Shown: positions 38,034-47,258 of the stretch, piece after piece
Layout of the letters: each line of letters opens with the position of its first letter
Numbering within the stretch: the first letter of the stretch is position 1
Source of the DNA: JAGVUD01 sp052033935
Lineage (GTDB): Bacteria > Armatimonadota > UBA5829 > DSUL01
Assembly (NCBI GenBank): GCA_052033935.1
Contig: JBPOJE010000011.1
Coordinates: 124,001-188,000 of the forward strand
Reading direction: 5' to 3'
DNA length: 64,000 nucleotides
Program-made: the position numbers and the translations under genes
The notes under the pieces: generated by a model
What the model was told of the DNA's origin: nothing
The model's database searches: none
The model's input: the letters and a program-made list of their open reading frames with translations, nothing else

Positions 38034-38237
38034 CAGGGATCAGCCTCCTTGGCTTTTTGCCAGAATTCAGACGCGCGCTTATGGATTGTCAACCGACTGC
38101 GCCTCTTGGGTGGGCGCTGCAGTGCGGCCTGGAAATGGATCCCGGATGCAAGGACATCTTAGCCACAGCACAACGGCCAGGTCAACAGAACCCGGCCGTT
38201 TTTTCACTAGTTTTGCAGGGGCGCCTGCCGCGGCGGA

Positions 38238-39431
38238 CTAAAGGAGGTCGCTGCGCTTCAGCACGAGGTCTGTCTGGAGAAGTCTGGCATCGCCCTGCTT
38301 CACGAGATAGGGCTGTTCCGCGAGCGCACTGCCCTTCCAGCCAAGAACATCCCTGACTTCGCGCGGCGTCTTCCTGGGGTCGAGCGTGAACGTAGCAACG
38401 TACTCCTCGGCCTTCAGCGGATAAATCGCGGAATCGCGCTCGATGTCTATCGTCCGGTTGAACTTGCCGTCGCGCACGTAGAGGTCGTCAATCAGGATGG
38501 TCCGCGACTGGTCAATGTCCCACCGGAATCTGCCGAAGAATGCTTCCTTGAATCCCCTGTCCGCGATTTGTAGCCGCACTCTGCAGCCGTTGGGCACGTT
38601 GATGACGCCCCACACCCGGAACTTCCTCGGCGCGATGCGCTCCCAGTGAGCCTCAAACTTCGCGTTGTACGTGGGCGTCAGCTTCGCCCGGGTCTCTTTC
38701 TCACGAAGGACCAGCGCCAGGTTGTTGCGCGCGACATCCACCATAATCTGGTTGCCGTCTTCTCTGGCGTATCGCCGCGCATACTCTTCGTTTGCCCGGA
38801 TGTTCTCCTGCCACTGGCGGATCGCCGCATCAACGTCGCCGGAGTTCTCGTAGGCATGCGCCAGGGTGTGCCCCACGAACTGCGGCCGCGTCTTCCTGCG
38901 CCCGGTCGCGGGGTCCACGGCGTCCCTGATGTTGGCCTCTCTGAACCACTTCGCGGATTCAGCGTAGTCGAGGACTTTGTTGAAGTTCAGCCACCCGAGC
39001 TGGAAGTACATATCGTACGTGCGCGGGTTGTTCTGTATTCCCTCACGCAGCAACGCCTTGGACGCCGGGATATAGCGCCGGTCCGAGCGTTCCTGAGAGT
39101 CCGTGAAGTTGTACGACAGGTGCCACGCCCCCGTTTCGTACACGTTCATCTGGTGCGGGTCCAGCCAGGTGACTATGCGCACCATCGGGATGATGGCGTC
39201 GTAGTTGCCCTCGTGAAAAAACTCGTCGGTGCGAACCCACAGCAGACCGCCCACAACCTCTTTGAGCCCAATAAGCGTGGCAGCGATAAACTGCGTGCCA
39301 AGCTGGATGTTCGTCACCTTGCCAGGCTGGTATTTGGCGCGCAGGGGATCGAGATGGACCTGCATGGCCGCCACGAAAGCGAACAGGACGACAACCAGAC
39401 CGATCAGAAAGGCTCTTTTGCCCTGACTCAT
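38238..39431 (-). CDS. Membrane-anchored TPR-like protein of ABC cassette
   Basis: A 397-residue protein from ATG 39431 (AAGGAGG nine bases upstream). An N-terminal helix (AFLIGLVVVLFAFVAAMQV) anchors it. A helical, tetratricopeptide-like region follows (RYIPASKALLREGIQNNPRT, YFQLGWLNFNKVLDYAESAK, HTLAHAYENSGDVDAAIRQW), and a C-terminal beta-rich domain of about 130 residues ends it. No enzyme motif. It starts seven bases after the stop of the ABC permease gene, so the three genes (ATPase, permease, this) form one operon. It probably acts as the extracytoplasmic partner of that exporter. The role is inferred from position only. Confidence 0.75.
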   Translation of the reverse strand: MSQGKRAFLIGLVVVLFAFVAAMQVHLDPLRAKYQPGKVTNIQLGTQFIAATLIGLKEVVGGLLWVRTDEFFHEGNYDAIIPMVRIVTWLDPHQMNVYETGAWHLSYNFTDSQERSDRRYIPASKALLREGIQNNPRTYDMYFQLGWLNFNKVLDYAESAKWFREANIRDAVDPATGRRKTRPQFVGHTLAHAYENSGDVDAAIRQWQENIRANEEYARRYAREDGNQIMVDVARNNLALVLREKETRAKLTPTYNAKFEAHWERIAPRKFRVWGVINVPNGCRVRLQIADRGFKEAFFGRFRWDIDQSRTILIDDLYVRDGKFNRTIDIERDSAIYPLKAEEYVATFTLDPRKTPREVRDVLGWKGSALAEQPYLVKQGDARLLQTDLVLKRSDLL

Positions 39432-39438
39432 GATCGTC

Positions 39439-40278
39439 CTAGACCTCCTTGCGCTGGAACACCAGAACACCAAGCACCACGAGGATTATCGTATAGGCGA
39501 GTCCGTAGAGGGCAGCCTTAAGCATATACATCCCGATGTCCGCCTGCGGGACGTCCGGATGGATGAGCGGATTCTGGATATCGTAGTTCCCGAAGTTCGG
39601 GACGAGCACATGAATCGCCTTGTAGAGAGGCCTCAGCACAGCGGCGGTTTTCGGGCTGCTCGCCATGGACTCGGTGACGCTTGACAGGTTGCCGACGATG
39701 AACACGGCGGAAGACAGGAAGAAGTTCACCGTCATGCTCATGAACACCGAGAAGAAGATGACGACAGCGGCGAGAAGCAACAGCTTCATATACACCATCG
39801 CGATGCCGCCCATCAGACCGGGGATCTCCGACGACCACTGCCAGAGGCCGAGGAACCCCTTGAAGTCGTAGTTCCCGAGCGCCGTAAACGCCTGAGCGTT
39901 CGTCTTGGCGGCAAAAACGAGAAGAAACGCCGCACCCATGAGAAAAATGTTGAGCGCCAGCGTGAGTGCCGCGCCCAGGAAGCGCCCCACGATGTACTCG
40001 TGCCGTTTGACCGGCTTGGAGAGGATGGTGTAGATCGTCCGCTGGTCCACATCGGCAGGTATCAGGGTAATACCCATGATGATCGCGATGAAGATGCCCC
40101 AGAACTGCACCATCCCGAGGCCGAAGCTCTTGAGGATGGTGACCTGCTGCCGAAAGTCGAGAAACGGAAAGGTCAGAGAAATGATGACCGAACCGAGCGC
40201 CAGAATCAGAAAGACGTTCAGAATCTTGCGGCGCATCGCCTCGCCCAGAGTGTTCTTGGCAATCACCCAGGTTATCAC
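39439..40278 (-). CDS. ABC transporter permease subunit (ABC-2 type)
   Basis: A 279-residue membrane protein with six predicted helices: ILNVFLILALGSVIISLTF, FWGIFIAIIMGITLIP, LGAALTLALNIFLMGAAFLL, LLLLAAVVIFFSVFMSMTV, FFLSSAVFIVGNL and a last helix YGLAYTIILVVLGVLVF. The cytoplasmic loop DVDQRTIYTILSKPVKRHEYIVG, with the DQRTIYTILSKP motif, is typical of ABC-2 permeases that pair with a NatA/CcmA-type ATPase. It overlaps the ATPase stop by four bases (ATGA), showing translational coupling. Substrate unknown. Confidence 0.9.
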   Translation of the reverse strand: MITWVIAKNTLGEAMRRKILNVFLILALGSVIISLTFPFLDFRQQVTILKSFGLGMVQFWGIFIAIIMGITLIPADVDQRTIYTILSKPVKRHEYIVGRFLGAALTLALNIFLMGAAFLLVFAAKTNAQAFTALGNYDFKGFLGLWQWSSEIPGLMGGIAMVYMKLLLLAAVVIFFSVFMSMTVNFFLSSAVFIVGNLSSVTESMASSPKTAAVLRPLYKAIHVLVPNFGNYDIQNPLIHPDVPQADIGMYMLKAALYGLAYTIILVVLGVLVFQRKEV

Positions 40279-41237
40279 TGTGGCAGGCTCCCTTCCAGCG
40301 ACAGGTCAGCGGCCGGCATGCCAGCCTGCTGAATGGTTTCGATGAAAATATCCTCTAGAGTCCTCTGCGACGGCGTCACCGCCACGATGTGCCCTCCGTT
40401 TTGCACAACCACATCAACGAGACGGTTGACCTGGTCCGGCTCGACCCGCGCACTGAGCACGTCCTCCACAAAGAAGGCATCCGGGGCGACCTCCTTGACC
40501 TTTGCAAGAGCGGCGTCGGACACTTTCCCGGCCCGCACCTCTGTGGTCTGCCCGGCAAGCAGTTCCTTGAGGGCGCCGACCTTGAGGACTTTGCCCCGGT
40601 TCATAATGGAGACCCGGTCGCAGACCATCTCAACGTCTGATAGCTGGTGGGAACTCAGAAACACGGTGCGGCCTTCCTCACGAAGCCGCAGGATCAGGTC
40701 GCGGATTTCGAGGTGCGCGATGGGGTCGAGGCCGGATGTCGGCTCGTCCAGAAACAGCACCCGGGGGTCGTTGACGAGCGCCTGCGCGAGTCCGATGCGC
40801 TGCAGCATGCCCTTGGAGTAGAACCTCAGACGCTTGTGCATGTTGCTCGCGAGGCCGACCTGTTCGAGCAGTTCGCTAACGCGGGCTTTTCGCTTCTGAG
40901 CCGGAATCCTGAAAAGAGTTCCGTAGAAGTCCAAAACTTCGAAGCCCGTCATGTGCTCATAAAAATAGGGCGTCTCGGGAAGATACGATATCTTGCGTTT
41001 GGCGTCTATATCGCCCGCCGGCTGCCCAAGGATATAGGCGGTGCCCGAATCCGGGAAGATCAGCCCGAGGAGCATTTTGATGGTTGTGGTCTTGCCAGCG
41101 CCGTTAGGGCCAAGAAAGCCGAATATCTGGCCTTCCGGGACGTCCAGCGTGATGTGATCCACGGCAACCACGTCTTCCTTTGTGAGCACATTGTGGAAAG
41201 ACTTGGTCAGGTCACGGATTTCAATCGCGTTTTCCAT
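40275..41237 (-). CDS. ABC transporter ATP-binding protein
   Basis: A 320-residue cytoplasmic ATPase. Walker A is FGFLGPNGAGKTTTIKMLLG, the signature is YSKGMLQRIGLAQAL, Walker B is RVLFLDEPTSGLDPIA and the switch histidine is in VFLSSHQLSDVE. The C-terminal 90 residues form the regulatory domain usual in CcmA/NatA-like exporters (ATP-binding subunits of ABC-2 systems). ATG 41237 (MENAIEIRDLTKSFHN) is the natural start; a longer open frame upstream is ignored. First gene of a three-gene operon with permease and TPR protein. Confidence 0.95.
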   Translation of the reverse strand: MENAIEIRDLTKSFHNVLTKEDVVAVDHITLDVPEGQIFGFLGPNGAGKTTTIKMLLGLIFPDSGTAYILGQPAGDIDAKRKISYLPETPYFYEHMTGFEVLDFYGTLFRIPAQKRKARVSELLEQVGLASNMHKRLRFYSKGMLQRIGLAQALVNDPRVLFLDEPTSGLDPIAHLEIRDLILRLREEGRTVFLSSHQLSDVEMVCDRVSIMNRGKVLKVGALKELLAGQTTEVRAGKVSDAALAKVKEVAPDAFFVEDVLSARVEPDQVNRLVDVVVQNGGHIVAVTPSQRTLEDIFIETIQQAGMPAADLSLEGSLPQ

Positions 41238-41601
41238 ATTAAGAGCAGTCTGCCTTCCCTTTGGCGGCCGCCGCGCAGGTGGACGAGCAGCGCCTAGTAG
41301 TAATACGTCGAATTGCGCAGAAAAGTTCTGACGCGGGCGCGGCAGGGCGGCTGTTTTAGCAGTACGAGCGGGAGTATACGCCGCCGGGGGGTGGGTGTCA
41401 ATGCGCAAGACATGGCGTGCTGCTGCGGGCGGCGTCATAATAGTAAATTGGGCGGAGGGAATGCGGCCGAGGCCGGAAGGCATCCCGCGGATTCCCACGC
41501 CTGCCATTTCTTACCGATACCGGAAACAACACCCGACTGTGGGGACGGCGCAGCAGTCCCTGCTTGGAAGGGCGCATCCCGACGTGGAGGATATTGCAGC
41601 A
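41238..41601. other. Divergent intergenic region
   Basis: Lies between the ABC ATPase start (minus) and the DUF1573 start (plus) and must hold both promoters. A possible short frame begins at 41395 but lacks a ribosome-binding site and simply runs into the DUF1573 gene. No repeat, RNA or riboswitch was recognised. Confidence 0.5.
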
Positions 41602-42315
41602 ATGAAGTTGTCCAGGCATTTCCCCAGGACCCTCGCGGTTCTCGCCATCGTAGGCATTCTGGCGATCGTGTGCACCCCGGCCGCCACAGCCGATCCGAAG
41701 ATTCAAATCAACCCCAAGTACGATTTCGGCACTGTGGCTCAGGGCACGAAGGTGGACATGAAGTACGACCTGAAGAACGTGGGGGACGCTCCGCTGAAGA
41801 TCGGCCCCATCCACCCGTCGTGCGGCTGCACTGACGTAACCAGCACACTGAACGTGGTGCCTCCGGGAAAGACTGCGTCCATCAAGGCCGTCTTCAATTC
41901 GGGCGGATACCGCGGCAAGGTCACCAAGACCATCGCCGTGCAGACAAACGACCCGCAGAACCAGAACGTGCAACTGGTGCTGTCCGGCTACGTTCAGCCG
42001 CAGGTCGAGGTGATGCCGTCCAACGTCAACTTTGGCAAACTGGTGAAAGGCAAGACGTTCTCACAGACCGTGATCGTGAAGGCGTTCAAGCCCGCCGGGT
42101 TCCAGGTCACAGGCGTTGAGACACACTCGAACATCATCTCCGCTGGCCCCGCCCGCAAGTCGGCGCGCGTGGCCGGCGCCTGGGAGATCCCGATAACCAT
42201 CAACTCGGCCAATGCGAACATCGGCCGCATTTTCGACACGATCACTGTCAAGACGAACCGTGAAAGCCAAGGGGTGACGATCATCCGGGTGCTTGGCAGC
42301 ATCGTCGCAAAGTAG
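41602..42315 (+). CDS. Exported DUF1573-domain protein
   Basis: A 237-residue exported protein. Signal peptide RTLAVLAIVGILAIVCTPAATA, then the DUF1573 (ASH/MSP-like beta-sandwich) domain with KYDFGTVAQGTKVDMKYDLK, NVGDAPLKIGPIHPSCGCTD (the family-defining cysteine pair SCGC) and GYRGKVTKTIAVQTNDP. A second related sandwich (EVMPSNVNFGKLVKG) fills the rest. Function of the family is unknown; the cysteine pair suggests redox or metal binding in the envelope. It heads an operon with a rhodanese, a DoxX/MauE-like membrane protein and a zinc-ribbon protein, a set that looks like an envelope sulfur/redox module. Confidence 0.88.
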   Translation: MKLSRHFPRTLAVLAIVGILAIVCTPAATADPKIQINPKYDFGTVAQGTKVDMKYDLKNVGDAPLKIGPIHPSCGCTDVTSTLNVVPPGKTASIKAVFNSGGYRGKVTKTIAVQTNDPQNQNVQLVLSGYVQPQVEVMPSNVNFGKLVKGKTFSQTVIVKAFKPAGFQVTGVETHSNIISAGPARKSARVAGAWEIPITINSANANIGRIFDTITVKTNRESQGVTIIRVLGSIVAK

Positions 42316-42330
42316 CGCACGAGCCGCGGC

Positions 42331-42804
42331 TTGAGACCAACTTTCGCTTCATCCATCGCCGCCGCGCTGCTGATCGTGTTCGGCGGCACGGCGCTCGGCC
42401 TGATTGCCAACGCCGCGGCGCCGAAGGGCATCCCGGTCGTTACCCCTCCCCTGCCTGCGGCCGCCCCGGAGATACCGTTCGAGGACGCGTGGGCGGCGTT
42501 TGACGACGGGAACGCGGTGTTTATTGACTCGCGTCCGATGGAGGAGTACCGGGACGGCCATATCGCGGGTGCACTGTGCGTGCCTTACGGCGACCGGAAA
42601 GACCACGTCGAGAGCCTGCGGCGGGAGGTACCCCTCGATAGGCAGGTGATCGCCTACTGCGATGCCGCCGACGAATGCGAGTCCTCCAAGCGGCTGAGCG
42701 GCTGGCTGCTGCAACAGGGCTGGAGAAACGTGCGGTTTTTCGGCGAGGGTTACCCCGCCTGGCGTGATGCCGGCCTGCCCGTCATCGAAGGAGAAGAGCC
42801 TTGA
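42331..42804 (+). CDS. Membrane-anchored rhodanese-domain protein
   Basis: A 157-residue protein with one N-terminal helix (IAAALLIVFGGTALGLIANAA) and a single rhodanese domain: AVFIDSRPMEEYRDGHIAGA, RQVIAYCDAADECESSKRLS, LLQQGWRNVRFFGEGYPAWR. The active-site loop begins with the expected Cys (YCDAADEC), so it can carry persulfide sulfur; it has one residue more than the usual CxxGxR loop. Start is TTG 42331, 16 bases after the DUF1573 stop. Its stop overlaps the start of the next gene. It probably supplies or traps sulfur outside the membrane for the DoxX/MauE partner. Confidence 0.85.
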   Translation: MRPTFASSIAAALLIVFGGTALGLIANAAAPKGIPVVTPPLPAAAPEIPFEDAWAAFDDGNAVFIDSRPMEEYRDGHIAGALCVPYGDRKDHVESLRREVPLDRQVIAYCDAADECESSKRLSGWLLQQGWRNVRFFGEGYPAWRDAGLPVIEGEEP

Positions 42805-43262
42805 CCGCGCGGCGGATTGCCTTCGTACTCAGGCTGTTTCTCGGGGGCTTGCTCGTGTATGCGAGCCATGACAAGCTGTTCGACCCGCAGCCGTTCGCGA
42901 ACGCTGTGGACAACTACCAGATCCTTCCGTACTCCCTTGTGAACCTGGCGGCGATTGTGCTGCCGTGGATCGAAATGGTGACGGGGCTGTGCCTGATTGC
43001 CGGTGTTTTCGCTCCGGGCGCGGGGCTGGTGGCGACGGGCATGTTCGCGGTGTTTACGGTTGCGCTGGTGAGCGCAGTACTTCGCGGGCTGAACATCAAC
43101 TGCGGATGCTTCAGTCTGGAGGAGGGAGCTGAGAAGGTCTCGTGGCTTGCGGCGGGTGGACGCGCGGTTCTGACGGCGGCGGGTGTCTTCGTGACGCTCA
43201 ACAGCCTGCAGACCGACTGGCCGGCGGCGTGGTTCAAGAAGCCGCGCAGAGAGAAGGAGTGA
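42801..43262 (+). CDS. DoxX/MauE-like membrane protein
   Basis: A 153-residue four-helix membrane protein of the DoxX/MauE superfamily: IAFVLRLFLGGLLVYASHDK, LVNLAAIVLPWIEMVTGLCL, ATGMFAVFTVALVSAVLRGL and AVLTAAGVFVTLNSL. Between helices 3 and 4 is NINCGCFSLE, the CxC-type motif of the MauE/DsbD-like redox group. These proteins pass electrons or sulfur across the membrane. TTG 42801 overlaps the rhodanese stop (TTGA) behind AAGGAG, so translation is coupled. Partner of the rhodanese and DUF1573 proteins. Confidence 0.88.
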   Translation: MTARRIAFVLRLFLGGLLVYASHDKLFDPQPFANAVDNYQILPYSLVNLAAIVLPWIEMVTGLCLIAGVFAPGAGLVATGMFAVFTVALVSAVLRGLNINCGCFSLEEGAEKVSWLAAGGRAVLTAAGVFVTLNSLQTDWPAAWFKKPRREKE

Positions 43263-43267
43263 GGCGC

Positions 43268-43447
43268 ATGCGCGTAGCCTGTCCTGTCTGCTGGCATTCC
43301 GTTGTGACCACCGTTGTTTGCCAGTCGTGCGGCCTGATTCAGTGCATCGAGCATGAGGGGCCCGCATGCATTGCCTGCGGCGGACCGTGCAAGCCGTCGC
43401 CCGCGCCCGGGGAAACGAAAGCTGAGGAGGACGCCGCGCCGGACTGA
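43268..43447 (+). CDS. Small zinc-ribbon protein
   Basis: A 59-residue protein, ATG 43268 with AAGGAG 11 bases upstream and five bases after the preceding stop. Four cysteine pairs or singles (CPVCWH, CQSCGLIQC, CIACGGPC) form one or two zinc knuckles; the tail is acidic. No named family recognised. By position it belongs to the DUF1573-rhodanese-DoxX operon and could be a metal-bound regulator or adaptor. Confidence 0.7.
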   Translation: MRVACPVCWHSVVTTVVCQSCGLIQCIEHEGPACIACGGPCKPSPAPGETKAEEDAAPD

Positions 43448-43500
43448 GCCGGACTCCGGGTCAGGCCTGGAATGACGCAGTCACCACACCACGTCATGCC

Positions 43501-43555
43501 GAACTTGATTCAGCGCCCATCCCGACTGGGTCCCGGATCAAGTCCGGGATGACGT
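43501..43555. repeat. Dispersed palindromic repeat, copy 2
   Basis: Same layout as the copy at 9525: starts GAACTTGATTCAGCGCCC and ends CCCGGATCAAGTCCGGGATG-ACGT. A half copy of the palindrome (CTCCGGGTCAGGCCTGGAATG) lies at 43453-43474. It falls in the promoter region of the giant SGNH protein. Confidence 0.7.
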
Positions 43556-43626
43556 GGGGGCATGGGGACGCGGGGCGCGGGGTCGCGAAATGGCGTGTGG
43601 CGCGCTCGGTGGATGTGGTATTATGC

Positions 43627-46600
43627 ATGCCGAGTGCGCCGGAGATGAGAGCGCACAGATCCACGCAGGAGTCCGCACTTGTGACACTCGCCTTTGCTAT
43701 TCTGAGCCTTGTTGCGGGATCGCAGCCGGTGATGGCAGCCGCCCCCCCGCCACCGCTGTACGCCGCCGATGACGCATACGTGATGGAGCAGGACACGTCC
43801 CTAGTCGTCACGCAGACCTACCCGACGTACCTGGCAATCGGAAACAGCCTCACCCACAACAGCCCCGGATCGTGGAACAACAACACACCACCGGGCTGGG
43901 GCATGAACGCCTCGGCCGAGGATAAGGACTTTGTGGCGTTGATCACATCGTTCCTGCGCGGCAGAAACAGCCAAAGCGCGGCGCAGGTGTACGACAACGG
44001 CACGGCCCGCCAGCCATTCGGCAGCGTAGCCGCCGCCCTCAGCATTATCGCAACCTACAAGGCCTATCACGCCGATGTGATCACGGTTCAATTGGGCGAG
44101 AACGACAGGTATATGCCGCTGGATGAGTTTCGCGACAAGTACGCCGATCTGCTCGATGCTCTCCTCGACAACACCCCACGCCCGAAGATCCTCTGCTTCG
44201 GAATCTGGAACTCCAGTTCGCTCTACCGTCCCTGCCTTCCAGGCGTGCCCCTGACGCAATGCGACCACGAAACGGAACTGGACGCCATAATCAGCAGTCT
44301 TTGCGCCGAGAGGAAGCTCATCTTCCGGTCTGTAAAGTATGTGGCCATGGACCCGGCCAACCACAATCCGGGCGGAGGCGCATACAACTGGCACCCGAAC
44401 GACTCTGGCATGGAGGCGTACGCCGCCCTTTTCGCAACGGCTTACGAGTCGCTTTCACCACCACTTCTGATGGCTAACGACACCTTCCCCGCCGGTGCAG
44501 TGGTGCATGCGGAGATGGTCACGGAGCCCGCACACGGCACGCTGTCCCTGGGGGCTGACGGATCTTTCGTTTATACGCCCGACGAGCACTTCGCGGGCGT
44601 GGACTCGTTTATGTATCTGGTAGTGGGTAAGACCGAAGCCTCGCCGGCGGCGACAGTGACCATCGAGGTACGCCAGAGGAATCACTCCCCGGAGGGCGTG
44701 GCCGACGTCTACCTGGCCGAGGACGACGGCAGCCTCAGCGTGCCTGCGCCAGGCGTCCTGACGAACGACACGGATTACGACAACGACCCGTTGACAGCGC
44801 AAATCTGGGTGCAGCCAAAGTACGGACAGGTGACCCTCAACCCGGACGGGTCGTTCACATACACTCCCGGGCCATCCTTCAAAGGCTCCGATGAGTTCGC
44901 CTATCGCCCGTACGATGGCTTACGGAAAGGTGCTGTCACCGCCGTCTCGATCGGGACCCGGGCGCTCGGTGAGCCCGAAGCAATATGCCGGGACTCGGAC
45001 ACCATCGTACTGAAATGGAGGAAGCCCGCCGATCCGGCATTTCAGGCAGTCAGCATTCAGCGCGCCGAAGGGAACGGCCTGTTCGTCCAAGTGGGCCGGA
45101 CTTCTGCAGAAGAGTTCGTGGACAGCGGGCTCACCGAAGACCGCGTATATCACTACTGCCTGACTGTCGAGAGTCCTCATCCAGTGAGACAGACCCTCCT
45201 CACCGCTCAGACTTTCAGGAAGATCCCCGACAAACGACGGGGCGCTATCGGCCCGGACGGTGGCACAATCTGGTGCGCGGGCGCGAGCGACAGCAACATT
45301 CTTTATCACTCCGATGACGCCGGGGAGACATTCACCGCCGTGAAGGACTTCGGCGCACTGGCGGGCGGACCGGTGACCGCGATCTTTGTTGATCCGTTCG
45401 GGTCGGTCTATGTCAGTGCATCCGACGCCGCGGCGATGGGTGACGGAAAGGTGTACCGCTCAACGGACAACGGCGCGACGTGGGAGACGTGCAAGACCCC
45501 CACGGGAGACGACCTTGTGCTGATGGACGGCCTGCGCGCTCCCGCAAGCGCGAGCACCTGGTTTCATTCGAATGGTTTCGACTGCGGCCTGGACATGCTC
45601 GGGCAGCCGATGTGGATGCTGGGGGTGTTCAAGCACGACAATGGGCCGAACAACGCCTATCTGTACCGTTCGAGCGACGGGATCACTTTTGAGGAAGACA
45701 GCCAGCTTGCGGACACGTACCCGCTGCTGCGGCACATCCACTCAGTGGCGTACGATCCGTACAGCGAGCGATGGTATGTCGCCTACGGAGACTCCCCACG
45801 CCAGTTCAGCGTGAGCGAAGACGGTATGAGCTTCACGCCCCTTCCGCCGGAGGCACGCGGCGCGTCTTCGGTGGCGGCCTTCACGCCGGAAGCCATTCTC
45901 ATGTCGGGTGAGGCATATTTCAACAACGGAGTCTGGCGCAGCACGGACGGCGGCCTTACGGCCGTGAAGACCCCCATGCCAGCGCACTCGGATCTGCTCT
46001 GCTACGGTCTCAAGAGCTTCCCGGACGGCGAGGTGTGGCTGGCGAGCTTCCGCGATACGTTCCCGCAGCCGGACGAAGCATCCTGCATGTGGGTTTCGAG
46101 CGATCACGGGGCGACGTGGCGCAGAATCGCCCAGGAGTCCACCGACACCGCCAACCTGTCCGATCCCGATTTTTATACCATCGCCAGCACGGCCAGCAGC
46201 GCGCTTGCCGGAGACTATGTTTTCGTGGACTGCTGGCAGTCGAGGTACATCGCGCGCTTCCGGCGTCTGTCCGGCATTGGCGCGGCCTCACCCCCGTCCA
46301 TCACGAGCATAGACGCATCCGGCAGCTTTGTGACCGTGCCACACACGCTTCAGGCAACGTGGATGGCCGAGCAAGGGACGGCGCCGATTGCCGAGTTTGA
46401 ATACGCGGTGGGGATGCAGCCCGAGGATCCGAGCACGAACTATGTCGTGGGCTGGACATCCACGGGAACCACAGCCGGCGCCATTGTTCCGGGCCTCAGC
46501 CTGGAAGCGGGCCGGCAGTATTACTTCTATGTGCGGGCGCGGGACAGCCGCGGTCTCACCTGCCTGCCGGTGGCAAGCGCCGCGGTTGACGTTCCGGCGG

Positions 46601-47217
46601 ACGTGGAGCGCATAGGGGAGCTGTGGGACCTGGCGAATGGAGTGCTGATCCGGTTGCGGGACAAGGTTGTGACGTGTACTGTTCCAGGCGGGTTCTGGGT
46701 GGAGGAGGACGACCGGGCTGCTGCCCTGCGTGTGATCTCGCCGGTCGAGGCGGCGCCGGGCGACCGGGTCACCTTCACCGGCGCTCTGGAGGCATCGCAG
46801 GACTCCCGCCAGTTCGCCACATCCGGGGCGGTTGTCACCTGTTCAGGGGCACCCATCCCCGCCCCGCTTTCCACGCCGGGGGCCGCGCTGCTCTTCCAAC
46901 CCGCAAACAGCCTGACACCCGGAGTGAAAGATGGTGGCTCGACGTACGGCGTGGGGCTGCTCGTGAGATGCTGGGGCTTCGTGAGGTCGTCCGGGCTTTC
47001 GGACAGTGTGGGGCCCTACTTCCACCTGGACGACGGCAGCGGACTGGATGAGGGGAGCGGCATCGCCGGCGTTCGGGTCCGCATCGCAGGCGAGTGGCCG
47101 GCAGTGGGCACGATGGTTTCGGCAACGGGGGTGGCGGCCATGGAGAGTGTCGCGGGCTGCCTGGTTCCGGTTCTTATCACCCGTTCCGCCGAAGATGTGC
47201 GGCTGCTGATCGAATGA
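43627..47217 (+). CDS. Giant exported protein: SGNH hydrolase, Ig-like, BNR propeller, FN3 and tandem OB-like modules
   Basis: A 1196-residue protein from ATG 43627 (ATG 43645 is an alternative) with signal peptide LVTLAFAILSLVAGSQPVMA. Residues about 65-310 form an SGNH/GDSL esterase: YLAIGNSLTHNSPGSW (Ser74), VITVQLGENDRY (block III), YNWHPNDSGMEAY (Asp/His). Two Ig-like VCBS/cadherin-type repeats follow (GSFVYTPDEHFAGVDSFMY, GSFTYTPGPSFKGSDEFAY), then an FN3 domain. A sialidase-type BNR propeller comes next (LYHSDDAGETFTAVKD, VYRSTDNGATWETCKT, MWVSSDHGATWRRI). One FN3-like repeat shared with the 12.8-kb giant protein follows (FEYAVGMQPEDPSTNYVVGW), and two OB-like modules end it (FWVEEDDRAAALRV, GVGLLVRCWGFV, FHLDDGSGLDEGSG). 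It probably deacetylates or binds extracellular glycans. Confidence 0.85.
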   Translation: MPSAPEMRAHRSTQESALVTLAFAILSLVAGSQPVMAAAPPPPLYAADDAYVMEQDTSLVVTQTYPTYLAIGNSLTHNSPGSWNNNTPPGWGMNASAEDKDFVALITSFLRGRNSQSAAQVYDNGTARQPFGSVAAALSIIATYKAYHADVITVQLGENDRYMPLDEFRDKYADLLDALLDNTPRPKILCFGIWNSSSLYRPCLPGVPLTQCDHETELDAIISSLCAERKLIFRSVKYVAMDPANHNPGGGAYNWHPNDSGMEAYAALFATAYESLSPPLLMANDTFPAGAVVHAEMVTEPAHGTLSLGADGSFVYTPDEHFAGVDSFMYLVVGKTEASPAATVTIEVRQRNHSPEGVADVYLAEDDGSLSVPAPGVLTNDTDYDNDPLTAQIWVQPKYGQVTLNPDGSFTYTPGPSFKGSDEFAYRPYDGLRKGAVTAVSIGTRALGEPEAICRDSDTIVLKWRKPADPAFQAVSIQRAEGNGLFVQVGRTSAEEFVDSGLTEDRVYHYCLTVESPHPVRQTLLTAQTFRKIPDKRRGAIGPDGGTIWCAGASDSNILYHSDDAGETFTAVKDFGALAGGPVTAIFVDPFGSVYVSASDAAAMGDGKVYRSTDNGATWETCKTPTGDDLVLMDGLRAPASASTWFHSNGFDCGLDMLGQPMWMLGVFKHDNGPNNAYLYRSSDGITFEEDSQLADTYPLLRHIHSVAYDPYSERWYVAYGDSPRQFSVSEDGMSFTPLPPEARGASSVAAFTPEAILMSGEAYFNNGVWRSTDGGLTAVKTPMPAHSDLLCYGLKSFPDGEVWLASFRDTFPQPDEASCMWVSSDHGATWRRIAQESTDTANLSDPDFYTIASTASSALAGDYVFVDCWQSRYIARFRRLSGIGAASPPSITSIDASGSFVTVPHTLQATWMAEQGTAPIAEFEYAVGMQPEDPSTNYVVGWTSTGTTAGAIVPGLSLEAGRQYYFYVRARDSRGLTCLPVASAAVDVPADVERIGELWDLANGVLIRLRDKVVTCTVPGGFWVEEDDRAAALRVISPVEAAPGDRVTFTGALEASQDSRQFATSGAVVTCSGAPIPAPLSTPGAALLFQPANSLTPGVKDGGSTYGVGLLVRCWGFVRSSGLSDSVGPYFHLDDGSGLDEGSGIAGVRVRIAGEWPAVGTMVSATGVAAMESVAGCLVPVLITRSAEDVRLLIE

Positions 47218-47258
47218 GCCGGACGCACCAACCAGCCAAAAGTAAGAGGTATTGAATC

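Noticed and set aside
38172..38205. Hairpin AACGGCC/GGCCGTT with T6 on the plus strand as a terminator
   Set aside because: No plus-strand gene reads into it; flanking genes are on the minus strand, where it has no T-run.
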